Shown here in pieces: positions 17,117-25,758 of a DNA stretch of 64,000 nucleotides. Source of the DNA: Klebsiella electrica (GTDB lineage: Bacteria > Pseudomonadota > Gammaproteobacteria > Enterobacterales > Enterobacteriaceae); contig NZ_CP041247.1 in the NCBI RefSeq assembly GCF_006711645.1, forward strand, positions 186,001 through 250,000, in the 5' to 3' direction. Position 1 is the first letter of the stretch. Each line of letters opens with the position of its first letter. A model generated the notes under the pieces. The model did no database searches, was not told where the DNA came from, and saw only the letters and a program-made list of their open reading frames with translations. A program made the translations under genes and the position numbers.

Positions 17117-19447
17117 TTGCCAACCTCATCTGCAACCAAAACCATCTTAACCGCGGCTCACTGGGGGCCTATGCTGGTTGAAACGGATGGTGAAAATATC
17201 CTCTCTTCCCGCGGTGCGCTGGAGACCGCTTTCGCCAACTCCCTGCAAACCGCCGTGCGCGAGCAGGTACACAGCAAAACCCGTGTCCGCTATCCGATGG
17301 TACGTAAAGGTTTCCTTGCCGCGCCGGAGAGTCCGCAGGGCGTGCGCGGCCAGGACGAGTTTGTGCGGGTGAGCTGGCAGGAGGCGTTGGATCTTATCCA
17401 CGCGCAGCATCGGCGGATTCGGGAAAGCTACGGCCCGGCATCGATTTTTGCCGGCTCCTACGGCTGGCGCTCTAACGGCGTGCTCCACAAGGCGGCGACG
17501 TTGCTGCAGCGCTATATGAGCCTGGCAGGCGGATATACCGGGCATCTGGGGGACTATTCCACCGGCGCGGCGCAGGCGATCATGCCCTATGTGGTTGGCG
17601 GCAATGAAGTTTATCAGCAGCAGACCAGCTGGCCGATGGTGCTGGAGCACAGCGATGTAGTGGTGCTGTGGAGTGCCAACCCGCTGAATACGCTAAAAAT
17701 TGCCTGGAATGCTTCCGATGAGCAGGGGATCCCGTGGTTTGACCGCCTGCGTCAGAGCGGGAAGCGGGTGATCTGTATCGATCCGATGCGATCGGAAACG
17801 GCGGAGTTCTTTGGCGAGGCGGGCGAATGGATCGCTCCGCATATGGGGACGGACGTCGCGATGATGCTCGGCATTGCCCATACGCTGGTCGAAAACCACT
17901 GGCAGGATGATGAGTTTCTCGCCCGCTGTACCAGCGGCTATGACGTTTTTGCCCGCTATCTGACCGGTGAAAGCGATGGCACGCCGAAAACCGCAGAGTG
18001 GGCGGCGGAGATTTGCGGCGTTAGCGCGGACAAGATCCGCGAACTGGCGGCGCTCTTCCACAACCATACCACCATGCTGATGTCCGGCTGGGGGATGCAG
18101 CGCCAGCAGTTTGGCGAGCAGAAGCACTGGATGCTGGTGACGCTTGCCGCGATGCTGGGGCAGATTGGTACCCCCGGCGGCGGTTTCGGCCTTTCCTACC
18201 ACTTTGCCAACGGCGGCAATCCGACCCGCCGGGCGGCGGTGCTGGCGTCGATGCAAGGCTGTGTGGCGGGCGGCACCGAGGCGGTCGAAAAAATACCGGT
18301 GGCGCGTATTGTGGAAGCGCTGGAAAACCCCGGCGCGCCGTATCAACACAACGGAATGGACCGGCATTTCCCGGATATTCGCTTTGTCTGGTGGTGCGGC
18401 GGCGCGAACTTTACCCATCATCAGGATACCAACCGCCTGATTCGGGCCTGGCAGAAACCGGAGCTTATCGTCATTTCGGAGTGCTTCTGGACCGCCGCCG
18501 CCCGCCATGCCGATATTGTCCTGCCGGCGACCACCTCGTTTGAACGGCACGATATGACCATGACCGGCGATTACAGTAACCAACACCTGGTGCCGATGAA
18601 ACGCGTGGTCGCGCCCCGCGATGAAGCCCGGGATGATTTTGACGTCTTTGCCGATCTCAGCGAGCGCTGGGAAGAGGGCGGGCGCGCGCGTTTTACCGAA
18701 GGGAAAACCGATCTGCAGTGGCTGGAGACCTTCTATCAGATCGCCGCGCAACGCGGGGCGAGCCAGCAGGTGACGCTGCCGCCATTTGATCAGTTCTGGC
18801 AGGCTAACCAGCTGATTGAAATGCCGGAAAACCCGGAAAATGCCCGTTTTGCCCGCTTTGCGGCATTCCGTGCCGATCCGCAAGCTAATCCGCTAAAAAC
18901 CGCCAGCGGCAAAATGGAGATTCACTCTCCAACCATTGCCGGCTTTGCCTACCCGGACTGCCCACCGCACCCGATGTGGCTGGAGCCGGACGAGTGGCAC
19001 GGCAATGCTCAGCCCGGACAGCTGCAGGTGCTGTCCGCTCATCCGGCGCATCGTCTGCACAGCCAGCTCAACCATACGTCGCTGCGCGAAAAGTACGCTG
19101 TTGCCGGGCGCGAGCCGTTAACCCTTCATCCGCGGGACGCGCAGGCGCGCAATATTGCCGATGGCGACATCGTGCGCGTATGGAACGCGCGCGGCCAGGT
19201 GCTGGCTGGCGCCGTGGTGACGGAGGGCATTCGTCCAGGGGTTATCTGTTTACACGAAGGGGCCTGGCCCGATATTGACCCGCAGGCCGGTATTTGCAAA
19301 AACGGCGCGGTGAATGTTCTGACCAAAGATATTCCGACCTCGCGACTGGGCAACGGCTGCGCCGGGAATACGGCGCTGGCGTGGCTGGAAAAATATGACG
19401 GCCCCGCGCTGACGCTTACGGCGTTTGATCCGCCGGCCAACGCATAA
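17117..19447 (+). CDS. bisC: Biotin sulfoxide reductase BisC (molybdopterin enzyme)
   Basis: A 776-residue cytoplasmic Mo-bis-MGD reductase of the DMSO reductase family, reducing biotin sulfoxide (and methionine sulfoxide) to the thioether. Segments such as [36 protein letters not shown] (the SYGWxS stretch carrying the Mo-ligand Ser in this family), [15 protein letters not shown] and the C-terminal [17 protein letters not shown] match E. coli BisC. There is no Tat signal or [4Fe-4S] Cys motif, as expected. TTG at 17117 is chosen: AGGAG (17106-17110) is 6 nt upstream and homology to E. coli BisC begins at once, whereas the upstream ATG (17060) adds an unrelated 19-residue stretch. Confidence 0.93.
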   Translation: MPTSSATKTILTAAHWGPMLVETDGENILSSRGALETAFANSLQTAVREQVHSKTRVRYPMVRKGFLAAPESPQGVRGQDEFVRVSWQEALDLIHAQHRRIRESYGPASIFAGSYGWRSNGVLHKAATLLQRYMSLAGGYTGHLGDYSTGAAQAIMPYVVGGNEVYQQQTSWPMVLEHSDVVVLWSANPLNTLKIAWNASDEQGIPWFDRLRQSGKRVICIDPMRSETAEFFGEAGEWIAPHMGTDVAMMLGIAHTLVENHWQDDEFLARCTSGYDVFARYLTGESDGTPKTAEWAAEICGVSADKIRELAALFHNHTTMLMSGWGMQRQQFGEQKHWMLVTLAAMLGQIGTPGGGFGLSYHFANGGNPTRRAAVLASMQGCVAGGTEAVEKIPVARIVEALENPGAPYQHNGMDRHFPDIRFVWWCGGANFTHHQDTNRLIRAWQKPELIVISECFWTAAARHADIVLPATTSFERHDMTMTGDYSNQHLVPMKRVVAPRDEARDDFDVFADLSERWEEGGRARFTEGKTDLQWLETFYQIAAQRGASQQVTLPPFDQFWQANQLIEMPENPENARFARFAAFRADPQANPLKTASGKMEIHSPTIAGFAYPDCPPHPMWLEPDEWHGNAQPGQLQVLSAHPAHRLHSQLNHTSLREKYAVAGREPLTLHPRDAQARNIADGDIVRVWNARGQVLAGAVVTEGIRPGVICLHEGAWPDIDPQAGICKNGAVNVLTKDIPTSRLGNGCAGNTALAWLEKYDGPALTLTAFDPPANA

Positions 19448-19856
19448 TCCAGGTCGGCTGTAGCGTATCGTCCTGCCATGCGCAGTCTTCTATCCGGAAG
19501 CCTTGCGCATGGTAGAAATTCACCGCCTGAATATTTTTCTGGTAAACCTCAAGACTGAGCCAGAGGTAGTGCTGTTTGACCTCGTTCAGCAGCGCGCTGC
19601 CGATGCCGCGGCGGATAGCGTCCGGCGCGACAAACAGCGCACCGATAAAGCGGGATTCCATCACGCTGACAAAACCCTTTATCGTCGCGTCCTCTTCCCA
19701 CACCCAGGTGCTGGCGGCGGGCAGGTAGACATCGCGCACGACGGCGATGCTCTCGTGCCAGTACGTTTCGTCGATAAAGGGATGGGCATGAATCGTGCTC
19801 TCCAGCCACAGGGCGAGCAGCGGGCCGATCTCTTTAGCGTCCCACTTGCGGATCAT
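19416..19856 (-). CDS. yiaC: GNAT acetyltransferase YiaC
   Basis: A 146-residue GNAT protein. The acetyl-CoA pyrophosphate loop is RRGIGSALL (about 79-87), preceded by strand [20 protein letters not shown] marks the last helix and strand. In E. coli, YiaC acetylates protein lysines. Tandem ATGs (19859 and 19856) are possible starts; 19856 gives the E. coli length. The 3' end overlaps bisC by 32 bp on the opposite strand and the 5' end overlaps tag by about 23 bp, so tag-yiaC is a compact operon. Confidence 0.9.
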   Translation of the reverse strand: MIRKWDAKEIGPLLALWLESTIHAHPFIDETYWHESIAVVRDVYLPAASTWVWEEDATIKGFVSVMESRFIGALFVAPDAIRRGIGSALLNEVKQHYLWLSLEVYQKNIQAVNFYHAQGFRIEDCAWQDDTLQPTWIMRWPADQTP

Positions 19857-20415
19857 CATCGCCTCCCGGGTGACAGAAGCAGCTCGTCACATGATCGTTG
19901 ACCAGGCCGCAGGCTTGCATAAAGGAGTAGCAGATGGTGGAGCCGACAAACTTAAAACCACGCTTTTTCAGCGCCTTTGAGAGCGCGTCGGACGCTGGTG
20001 TGGTGGTGGGGATCTCCGCCAGCGTGGCGGCATGGGAGATCTGTGGCTGATTATCGACGAAAGACCAGACAAAATCGGTGAAGGATTCGCCGCTCTCTTC
20101 CATGGTCAGGAAGGCGCGGGCGTTGCCAATAATGGCCTGAATTTTCCCGCGGTGGCGAATAATTCCGGCGTCCTGAAGCAGGCGTTCAATATCGGCCTCA
20201 TTCATGGCGGCGACGCGAAGCGGATCGAACTGATGAAAGGCCTGACGGTAGTTTTCACGCTTTTTCAGGACCGTAATCCACGACAGCCCGGCCTGCTGGC
20301 CCTCGAGGCAGATCATTTCGAACAGTTTAACGGCATCTCTTTGCGCAACGCCCCACTCGTTATCATGATACTGGATATAAAGCGGGTCCTGGCTTACCCA
20401 TCCGCAACGCTGCAT
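19834..20415 (-). CDS. tag: 3-methyladenine-DNA glycosylase I (Tag)
   Basis: A 193-residue glycosylase removing 3-methyladenine from alkylated DNA. The N-terminus MQRCGWVSQDPLYIQYHDNEWG contains the family Cys4 and His17, which with HVTSCFCH near the C-terminus (about residue 174-181) form the structural zinc site. The conserved GLSWITVLKKRENYRQAF and FKFVGSTICYSFMQACGLVNDH stretches are present. Slightly longer C-terminus than E. coli Tag (187). Upstream of yiaC with overlapping ends. Confidence 0.95.
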   Translation of the reverse strand: MQRCGWVSQDPLYIQYHDNEWGVAQRDAVKLFEMICLEGQQAGLSWITVLKKRENYRQAFHQFDPLRVAAMNEADIERLLQDAGIIRHRGKIQAIIGNARAFLTMEESGESFTDFVWSFVDNQPQISHAATLAEIPTTTPASDALSKALKKRGFKFVGSTICYSFMQACGLVNDHVTSCFCHPGGDDDPQVGR

Positions 20416-20505
20416 GTCTCTCTCCCTTTAGTCATAAAACTTACGTGTTCGCCTTGACGGCTGAAAGATAAAGATAATAGTTAATACAGGGATACTACCC
20501 TCAAA

Positions 20506-20595
20506 TATACCTGCCATTATTCAGGTTGCATGTGCATTGGCTGTATTCGTTCGCCCAATCACATTATTCAGGGTATTCAGGTGAATCCCGTTCCA
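20506..20595. repeat. Truncated ERIC element upstream of yhjY
   Basis: From TATACCTGCCATTATTCAGG through GTTGCATGTGCATTGGCTG to CAGGTGAATCCCG the sequence follows the reverse-orientation ERIC consensus, then diverges, so about 90 of the usual ~126 bp remain. It lies 50 bp before the yhjY start, probably within its leader or promoter. Many substitutions suggest an old copy. Confidence 0.7.
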
Positions 20596-20644
20596 TAAAA
20601 ACACAGCAATAATGCCAGGTTGGCTCTTTTCTGGAGTCGCATTA

Positions 20645-21289
20645 ATGATAATAAAGAAATGCAATGGCCTTCGGGGGATGATTCTGCCGGCGTGTGTGGT
20701 CGTCTGGGGCTCGTTTGCCAGTGACGCGCATGCCTGGCAACAGGAATATATCGCTATCGATACCAAAAGTAATACCCCTGAACGCTATACGTGGGATAGC
20801 GATCGCCAACCGCGCTATGAAGATATTCTGGCAGAGCGTATGAATGCGTCCGGCGATCTTCCCGGTATTGCGCTGAATCAGGCGGTGGTACCGCCGGATA
20901 GCGGCCGCGGGATGAGCGTGGGGTGGAATTTTACGCTGGGCAACGGTATCACTTCCGGCCCGGTGGCGAGTTTGCGTAGCGAGGTGATATCGACCGCTCC
21001 CGCGCGCCGCGCGTCAGACAACCCCTACGTAAATACGCTTGGCTGGCGGATGGATTATCAGGCGCTATGGGGCGTCCATCCGTGGGCGCAAGTGAGCTAT
21101 AACCAGCCGCTCTCTGCGGATCTGACTGGGCCTAATCGCGGGCAGGATGGCGCCTGGCGCGATGTCACCTTCGGGGCGGATATGGCGCTCAGTTCACACC
21201 TTGCGGCCTGGGCGGCATTATCGCAGGCGGAGAATACGGCAGCGGGCGCCAGCTATCTCTATGTGATGGGGGTGAGCGCCAACTTTTAG
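20645..21289 (+). CDS. yhjY: Outer-membrane beta-barrel-like protein YhjY
   Basis: A 214-residue exported protein with a signal peptide ending ASDAHA before WQQEYIAI. The start at 20645 leaves a basic n-region (MIIKKCNGLRG); GGAG lies upstream. The body alternates in a beta-barrel pattern and ends YLYVMGVSANF, with a terminal Phe as in outer-membrane barrels. WQQEYI, RYTWDSD, DILAER and VNTLGWR.D match E. coli YhjY, annotated as having an autotransporter-type beta domain; shared lipase labels are not supported by any catalytic motif here. Somewhat shorter than the E. coli protein (about 235). Confidence 0.82.
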   Translation: MIIKKCNGLRGMILPACVVVWGSFASDAHAWQQEYIAIDTKSNTPERYTWDSDRQPRYEDILAERMNASGDLPGIALNQAVVPPDSGRGMSVGWNFTLGNGITSGPVASLRSEVISTAPARRASDNPYVNTLGWRMDYQALWGVHPWAQVSYNQPLSADLTGPNRGQDGAWRDVTFGADMALSSHLAAWAALSQAENTAAGASYLYVMGVSANF

Positions 21290-21428
21290 CCTTTTTTTAG
21301 CATGCGTGAAACGTTATTGTTACCTAATAAACACAGTAATGGCGCATTGTTGTAAGATAGTAATCACTAACTTATTTCTGCTGCTGCCATGTCCCTATCT
21401 TTTTCGATGTCATTCATTCCGGCTTACA

Positions 21429-21459
21429 TGCATTTCATTCCCTGCTGATGGCATTTCAT
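21429..21459 (+). promoter_or_regulatory. Tandem YpdB-binding box upstream of yhjX
   Basis: TGCATTTCAT (21429-21438) and GGCATTTCAT (21450-21459) are direct repeats separated by exactly 11 nt. In E. coli the pyruvate-responsive YpdA/YpdB system activates yhjX through GGCATTTCAT-N11-GGCATTTCAT. The first copy has one mismatch. The site ends 69 bp before the yhjX ATG, apt for activation. Confidence 0.85.
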
Positions 21460-21528
21460 GCCTTTTTTACCCTGGCGTTCGGCTGGCTTCGCTATTGTGG
21501 CGACAGTTAATTATTCAGGATATCTGCT

Positions 21529-22731
21529 ATGAACGCTGCAAACAGTCAATATACCCGCTGGCTTACGCTGGCCGGCACGATCGTCACACAATTCGCGCTG
21601 GGATCGGTTTATACATGGAGTTTGTTCAACAGTTCCCTTTCCGCAAAACTGGACGAACCGGTAAGCCAGGTGGCTTTCTCTTTCGGTCTGTTAAGCCTCG
21701 GTCTGGCGCTATCCTCTTCCGTCGCCGGTAAACTGCAGGAACGCTTTGGCGTCAGACGCGTCACCATGGCTTCCGGTATTTTGCTGGGGCTTGGCTTTTT
21801 CCTTACCGCTCACGCCAACAGCCTGATGATGCTCTGGCTGAGCGCGGGCCTGTTGGTGGGGCTGGCGGATGGCGCGGGCTATCTGCTGACGCTCTCCAAC
21901 TGCGTGAAGTGGTTCCCGGAGCGTAAAGGACTGATTTCCGCCTTTTCCATTGGTTCCTATGGCCTCGGTAGCCTCGGGTTCAAATTTATTGATACCCACC
22001 TGCTGGCCACCGTCGGGCTGGAGAAAACCTTTATTATCTGGGGCGCCATTGTCCTGGTGATGATTATTTTCGGCGCCACCTTAATGAAAGATGCGCCGAA
22101 TCATACCGCCGCTTCTCGTAATGGCGTGGTGGAGAATGACTTCACGCTGGCCGAGTCGATGCGTAAACCGCAGTACTGGATGCTCGCCGTGATGTTCCTG
22201 ACTGCCTGCATGAGTGGCCTGTATGTTATTGGCGTAGCAAAAGATATCGCGCAAGGGATGGTGCATCTGGATGTCGCGACGGCGGCGAATGCGGTCACCG
22301 TTATCTCTATCGCCAACCTGAGCGGACGTCTGGTTCTGGGGATTCTGTCGGATAAAATTTCCCGTATCCGCGTCATTACTATCGGTCAGGTGGTTTCACT
22401 GGTCGGCATGGCTGCGCTGCTGTTTGCCCCGCTGAACGCCACAACCTTCTTTGCCGCGATTGCCTGCGTCGCCTTTAACTTCGGTGGAACGATTACCGTG
22501 TTCCCGTCGCTGGTCAGTGAATTCTTCGGTCTGAATAACCTGGCAAAAAACTACGGCGTCATCTATCTGGGCTTTGGTATCGGCAGCATCTGCGGATCGT
22601 TGATTGCCTCGCTGTTCGGCGGCTTCTACGTGACCTTCTGCGTTATCTTTGCCCTGCTGATTCTCTCCCTGGCGCTCTCCACAACGATTCGCCAGCCGAA
22701 AGGTGAAGCCTACAACGCAGCCCACGCCTGA
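21529..22731 (+). CDS. yhjX: MFS transporter YhjX (pyruvate-inducible, OFA family)
   Basis: A 400-residue, twelve-helix transporter of the oxalate/formate antiporter-like (OFA) branch. It starts MNAANSQYTRWLTLAGTIVTQFALGSVYTWSLFNSSLS, closely matching E. coli YhjX (402). The WFPERKG motif in the loop after helix 4 is typical of OFA members. In E. coli transcription depends on extracellular pyruvate through YpdAB; the box upstream indicates the same control. The transported substrate is not established. Confidence 0.93.
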   Translation: MNAANSQYTRWLTLAGTIVTQFALGSVYTWSLFNSSLSAKLDEPVSQVAFSFGLLSLGLALSSSVAGKLQERFGVRRVTMASGILLGLGFFLTAHANSLMMLWLSAGLLVGLADGAGYLLTLSNCVKWFPERKGLISAFSIGSYGLGSLGFKFIDTHLLATVGLEKTFIIWGAIVLVMIIFGATLMKDAPNHTAASRNGVVENDFTLAESMRKPQYWMLAVMFLTACMSGLYVIGVAKDIAQGMVHLDVATAANAVTVISIANLSGRLVLGILSDKISRIRVITIGQVVSLVGMAALLFAPLNATTFFAAIACVAFNFGGTITVFPSLVSEFFGLNNLAKNYGVIYLGFGIGSICGSLIASLFGGFYVTFCVIFALLILSLALSTTIRQPKGEAYNAAHA

Positions 22732-22782
22732 TACGCCATCTTTGCGACGTCATACCGGCATTTCCTGAGCTATTCGTGCCTG

Positions 22783-22815
22783 TCCAACCAAATATTTTGT
22801 AAATGTTTGGTTGGA
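22783..22815. other. Perfect 10-bp inverted repeat between yhjX and eptB
   Basis: TCCAACCAAA (22783-22792) and TTTGGTTGGA (22806-22815) flank an AT-rich 13-nt centre. There is no T tract after either arm, so it is either an operator or a weak terminator of yhjX. No known operator consensus fits. Confidence 0.5.
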
Positions 22816-22881
22816 TCACATTCCCGCCTGATACTTTTTTCTTTCTCTGTGGTCTACTTAGCGCGCTTTATAGAGGTTTCT

Positions 22882-23006
22882 TATACTCACCGCCCTTCAA
22901 ACTGCCTTATTGTTGACTGCGCTCGTTCGCCTCAGTCACTGCTTGAGTAAGCACCAGAGGATCACGAGCCTGTCGCCTCAAGGCATCTCGAATGGGGTTG
23001 AGTCGT
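22882..23006. repeat. Full-length diverged ERIC element between yhjX and eptB
   Basis: Reverse-orientation ERIC landmarks appear in order: TATACTC at the left end, CTTCAAACTGC, GACTGCGCTCGTTCGC, CAGTCACT, GAGTAAGC, AGGATCACGAGCC, GTCGCC, CTCGAAT and GTTGAGTC. Length is about 125 bp, as expected for ERIC. It ends 87 bp before eptB. The remaining ~360-bp intergenic sequence holds the inverted repeat above; no coding frame is credible. Confidence 0.75.
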
Positions 23007-23093
23007 TAATCAACCTGAACGCACCCTATTAACCTGCCCGCTTATATTGCGTGAGTCAGGCGGTTTTATCTCTTCTTTTTCCAGGTTTCATGC

Positions 23094-24785
23094 ATGAATT
23101 ATATTAGAACGATGACACAGCAGAAAGTCAGTCTCTGGCTGGCGCTGTACATCGGCTGGTTTATGAACGTTGCTGTGCTGTTCCGTCGCCTTGATGGTTA
23201 TGCGCAGGAATTTACCCTCTGGAAAGGGCTTTCCGGGATTGTGGAACTGGTTGCCACCGTGCTGGTGACATTTTTCCTGCTGCGTATTCTGTCGCTGCTG
23301 GGCCGACGCGTCTGGCGAATACTCGCCACGCTGGTGGTGATTTTCTCCGCTGCCGCCAGCTATTACATGACCTTCCTGAACGTGGTGATTGGTTACGGCA
23401 TCATTGCGTCGGTCATGACCACGGATATCGACCTGTCTCAGGAAGTGGTTGGCTGGTATTTGATTCTGTGGCTGACCCTGGTCAGCGCACCGCCGCTGCT
23501 GCTTATCTGGAGCAACCGCTGTCAACACACGCTGCTGCGGCAAATTCGGACGCCGGGCCAGCGGGTAAAAAATATCGCTATCGTTGCCCTCGCCGGGTTG
23601 ATGGTCTGGGGGCCGATTCGTCTGCTCGAACTGCGGCAGAAGGACATTGAGCGTAGCTCTGAAGTTGATATGCCGAGCTACGGCGGGGTGATCGCCAACT
23701 CGTATCTGCCATCGAACTGGCTTTCCGCGCTGGGGCTGTACGCCTGGGCGCAGGTGGATGAGTCCTCAGATAACAAGTCGTTGGTCAACCCGGCAAAGAA
23801 ATTCACCTATGTTGAGCCGCAGGGCCTGGATGATACCTACGTGGTGTTCATTATCGGTGAAACTACCCGCTGGGACCATATGGGAATCCTGGGTTATAAC
23901 CGCAATACCACGCCGAAGCTGGCGCAGGAGAAAAACCTGGTGGCCTTCCGCGGCTACTCCTGCGATACCGCGACCAAACTCTCTCTGCGCTGCATGTTTG
24001 TGCGTGAGGGCGGGGCGGAAGACAATCCGCAGCGAACGCTGAAAGAGCAAAACGTCTTTGCTGTCCTGCACCAGCTCGGCTTTACCGGCGATCTGTATGC
24101 GATGCAGAGCGAGATGTGGTTCTACAGCAATACCATGGCGAACAGCATCGCCTATCGCGAGCAGATTGGCGCGGAGCCGCGTAACCGCGGCAAAAGCGTG
24201 GACGACATGCTGCTGGTGGATGAGGTTAAGCGTTCTCTGATGAAGAATGATCATGGTAAGCACCTGATTATTCTCCATACCAAAGGTTCGCACTTTAACT
24301 ATACCCAGCGTTACCCGCGCAGCTTTGCGCAATGGCAGCCGGAGTGTGTGGGGGTGGACAACAAATGCTCGAAAGCGGAGCTGATCAACTCTTATGATAA
24401 TAGCGTGACCTACGTCGATCACTTTATCGTGAGCGTGCTGGATCAGCTGCGTGATAAGAAGGCGATTGTGTTCTATGCCGCCGATCACGGAGAGTCTATC
24501 AACGAGCATGAGCACCTGCACGGTACGCCGCGTAAGATGGCGCCGCCGGAACAGTTCCGCGTGCCGATGATGGTGTGGATGTCGGATAAGTATCTGGCTG
24601 CGCCAGATCATGCCGCTGCGTTTGCCCGCCTCAAAGAGCAGGCGGCGATGAAAGTTCCGCGTCGTCACGTTGAGCTGTATGACACCATCATGGGCTGCCT
24701 GGGCTATACCTCGCCGGACGGCGGGATTAATGAGAATAACAACTGGTGCCGCGTTGCCGACGCGGGGAAAACCGTGGCGAAATAG
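23094..24785 (+). CDS. eptB: Kdo phosphoethanolamine transferase EptB
   Basis: A 563-residue inner-membrane enzyme that adds phosphoethanolamine to the outer Kdo of LPS core. Five N-terminal membrane helices (about 10-185) precede a periplasmic alkaline-phosphatase-fold domain. Catalytic features are [11 protein letters not shown] (metal-binding Glu), [13 protein letters not shown] (nucleophile Thr), and [19 protein letters not shown] (metal-binding Asp/His). Sequence and position next to proK and dpp match E. coli EptB. In E. coli it is controlled by sigma E and the sRNA MgrR; no such site was identified with confidence here. Confidence 0.96.
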   Translation: MNYIRTMTQQKVSLWLALYIGWFMNVAVLFRRLDGYAQEFTLWKGLSGIVELVATVLVTFFLLRILSLLGRRVWRILATLVVIFSAAASYYMTFLNVVIGYGIIASVMTTDIDLSQEVVGWYLILWLTLVSAPPLLLIWSNRCQHTLLRQIRTPGQRVKNIAIVALAGLMVWGPIRLLELRQKDIERSSEVDMPSYGGVIANSYLPSNWLSALGLYAWAQVDESSDNKSLVNPAKKFTYVEPQGLDDTYVVFIIGETTRWDHMGILGYNRNTTPKLAQEKNLVAFRGYSCDTATKLSLRCMFVREGGAEDNPQRTLKEQNVFAVLHQLGFTGDLYAMQSEMWFYSNTMANSIAYREQIGAEPRNRGKSVDDMLLVDEVKRSLMKNDHGKHLIILHTKGSHFNYTQRYPRSFAQWQPECVGVDNKCSKAELINSYDNSVTYVDHFIVSVLDQLRDKKAIVFYAADHGESINEHEHLHGTPRKMAPPEQFRVPMMVWMSDKYLAAPDHAAAFARLKEQAAMKVPRRHVELYDTIMGCLGYTSPDGGINENNNWCRVADAGKTVAK

Positions 24786-24824
24786 CGGGAGTGGCGAGTT
24801 TCTCGCCGCTTGAGCTATTTTTTC
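24784..24824 (+). terminator. Terminator of eptB
   Basis: An imperfect 15-bp stem, AGCGGGAGTGGCGAG against CTCGCCGCTTGAGCT with a TTT loop, is immediately followed by ATTTTTT. Confidence 0.7.
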
Positions 24825-24835
24825 CAAATAAGGCA

Positions 24836-24864
24836 TTGACGGGTGTGAGTCTCAGCAGTAAGAT
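24836..24864 (+). promoter_or_regulatory. Promoter of tRNA-Pro
   Basis: TTGACG (24836-24841) and TAAGAT (24859-24864) are separated by 17 bp and followed by a GC-rich discriminator (GCGCCCC), the layout of stringently controlled tRNA promoters, 12 bp before the tRNA. Confidence 0.8.
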
Positions 24865-24876
24865 GCGCCCCGCATT

Positions 24877-24953
<77 letters not shown>

Positions 24954-24958
24954 AATTT

Positions 24959-24988
24959 AAAAAGCCTGCTCAACGAGCAGGCTTTTTT
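24959..24988 (+). terminator. Terminator of tRNA-Pro
   Basis: AAAAGCCTGCTC, a 3-nt loop and GAGCAGGCTTTTTT form a strong hairpin with U tail six bases after the CCA end. Confidence 0.93.
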
Positions 24989-25578
24989 GCATCTGCGGCC
25001 GACGAGGATGAGAACTTCCGGGGGCAGAATGACGTTGAGCTGCGGGTCGGGCGCAACGATGCCGGGGGGTGATAGTTAACCAAAGTCACAAAAAAGGCAC
25101 GAATCCTTGTTTCATGTTGCCTGTTAACTATTTTGTGACATCTTCCATTGTATTTTTTTATATCTCTAAGGCTCTTTTTTCGCGAAGCTTATGGATAACG
25201 GCAGCATTTTCCGCTGTGCGTTTTAACGTTCGCGCTATTAATCGCTCACATATTGGCCACATCGCAATAAATTTTCACCATTTACCAGAATTGCTTATCA
25301 CTGGCTGTTATCGGGTATTAAGTTATTTATGCTGCCTGCTTGCTGCTAGCATAAATTTCTCTGCTGAAAATAGCGTCCTGAAGTTTTTTTAATCTTTGCC
25401 TGCTGATTCTCACCCCGGATGTAAAACCCGGTTAGCTGTATTGACGTTTACGCATTCTGTTGACAGATTGTAGGGCATGAGGGGCATTTCATGGAGAATC
25501 CGCACTGCAACTCAGGCGTTTTTGTGAAAGGAATCCCCATCTCTCTCAATGCCTTCGGGCACCACCGACCGGACCGGG

Positions 25579-25703
25579 TATATTCTAATAGTTCGAGCAA
25601 CGGGAAGGCGGCAAGCTGAGCATCCCCGGCAGCATAGATAACTATGTGACTGGGGCTATCGGGCGTAGCCAACGCATCCGTAGTGCGAAATATGATGAAT
25701 AAA
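25579..25703. repeat. ERIC element in the dppA leader/promoter
   Basis: Forward ERIC landmarks are clear: TATATTCTAATAGTTCGAG, GGGAAGGCGGCAAG, GAGCATCCCC, TGTGACTGGGG, GTAGCCAACGCA and a right end GAAATATGATGAATAAA. Length is 125 bp. It ends 55 bp before the dppA ATG. In E. coli dppA has a ~165-nt leader, so this copy would overlap the corresponding start site and be transcribed. Confidence 0.85.
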
Positions 25704-25730
25704 AATAAATAAAGGCCTGGCGGATATATG

Positions 25731-25745
25731 CAAACAACATCACAT
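25731..25745 (+). promoter_or_regulatory. CA-rich GcvB-type sRNA target site before dppA
   Basis: CAAACAACATCACAT lies 14 nt before the dppA start and overlaps the ribosome-binding region. In E. coli and Salmonella the GU-rich R1 segment of sRNA GcvB represses dppA by pairing with such a CA-rich stretch. The sRNA gene is outside the window, so regulation is inferred. Confidence 0.65.
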
Positions 25746-25758
25746 TTGGAGCAGAATA

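Larger units (their letters stand above)
24990..25758 (+). promoter_or_regulatory. Long dppA upstream region
   Basis: About 770 bp without a convincing gene; a 107-codon frame at 25069-25392 has neither ribosome site nor recognisable composition. The middle (25080-25390) is AT-rich. TTGACA at 25459-25464 is a possible -35. The right end carries an ERIC copy and a CA-rich GcvB-type site, listed separately. Confidence 0.5.

Noticed and set aside
25069..25392. 107-codon plus-strand ORF in the dppA upstream region
   Set aside because: No ribosome site, AT-driven composition and no recognisable domain; ordinary intergenic DNA is more likely.
25483..25492. Single GGCATTTCAT (YpdB half-box) upstream of dppA
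   Set aside because: YpdB needs two copies 11 nt apart; the sequence 21 bp upstream does not match, so this is probably chance.
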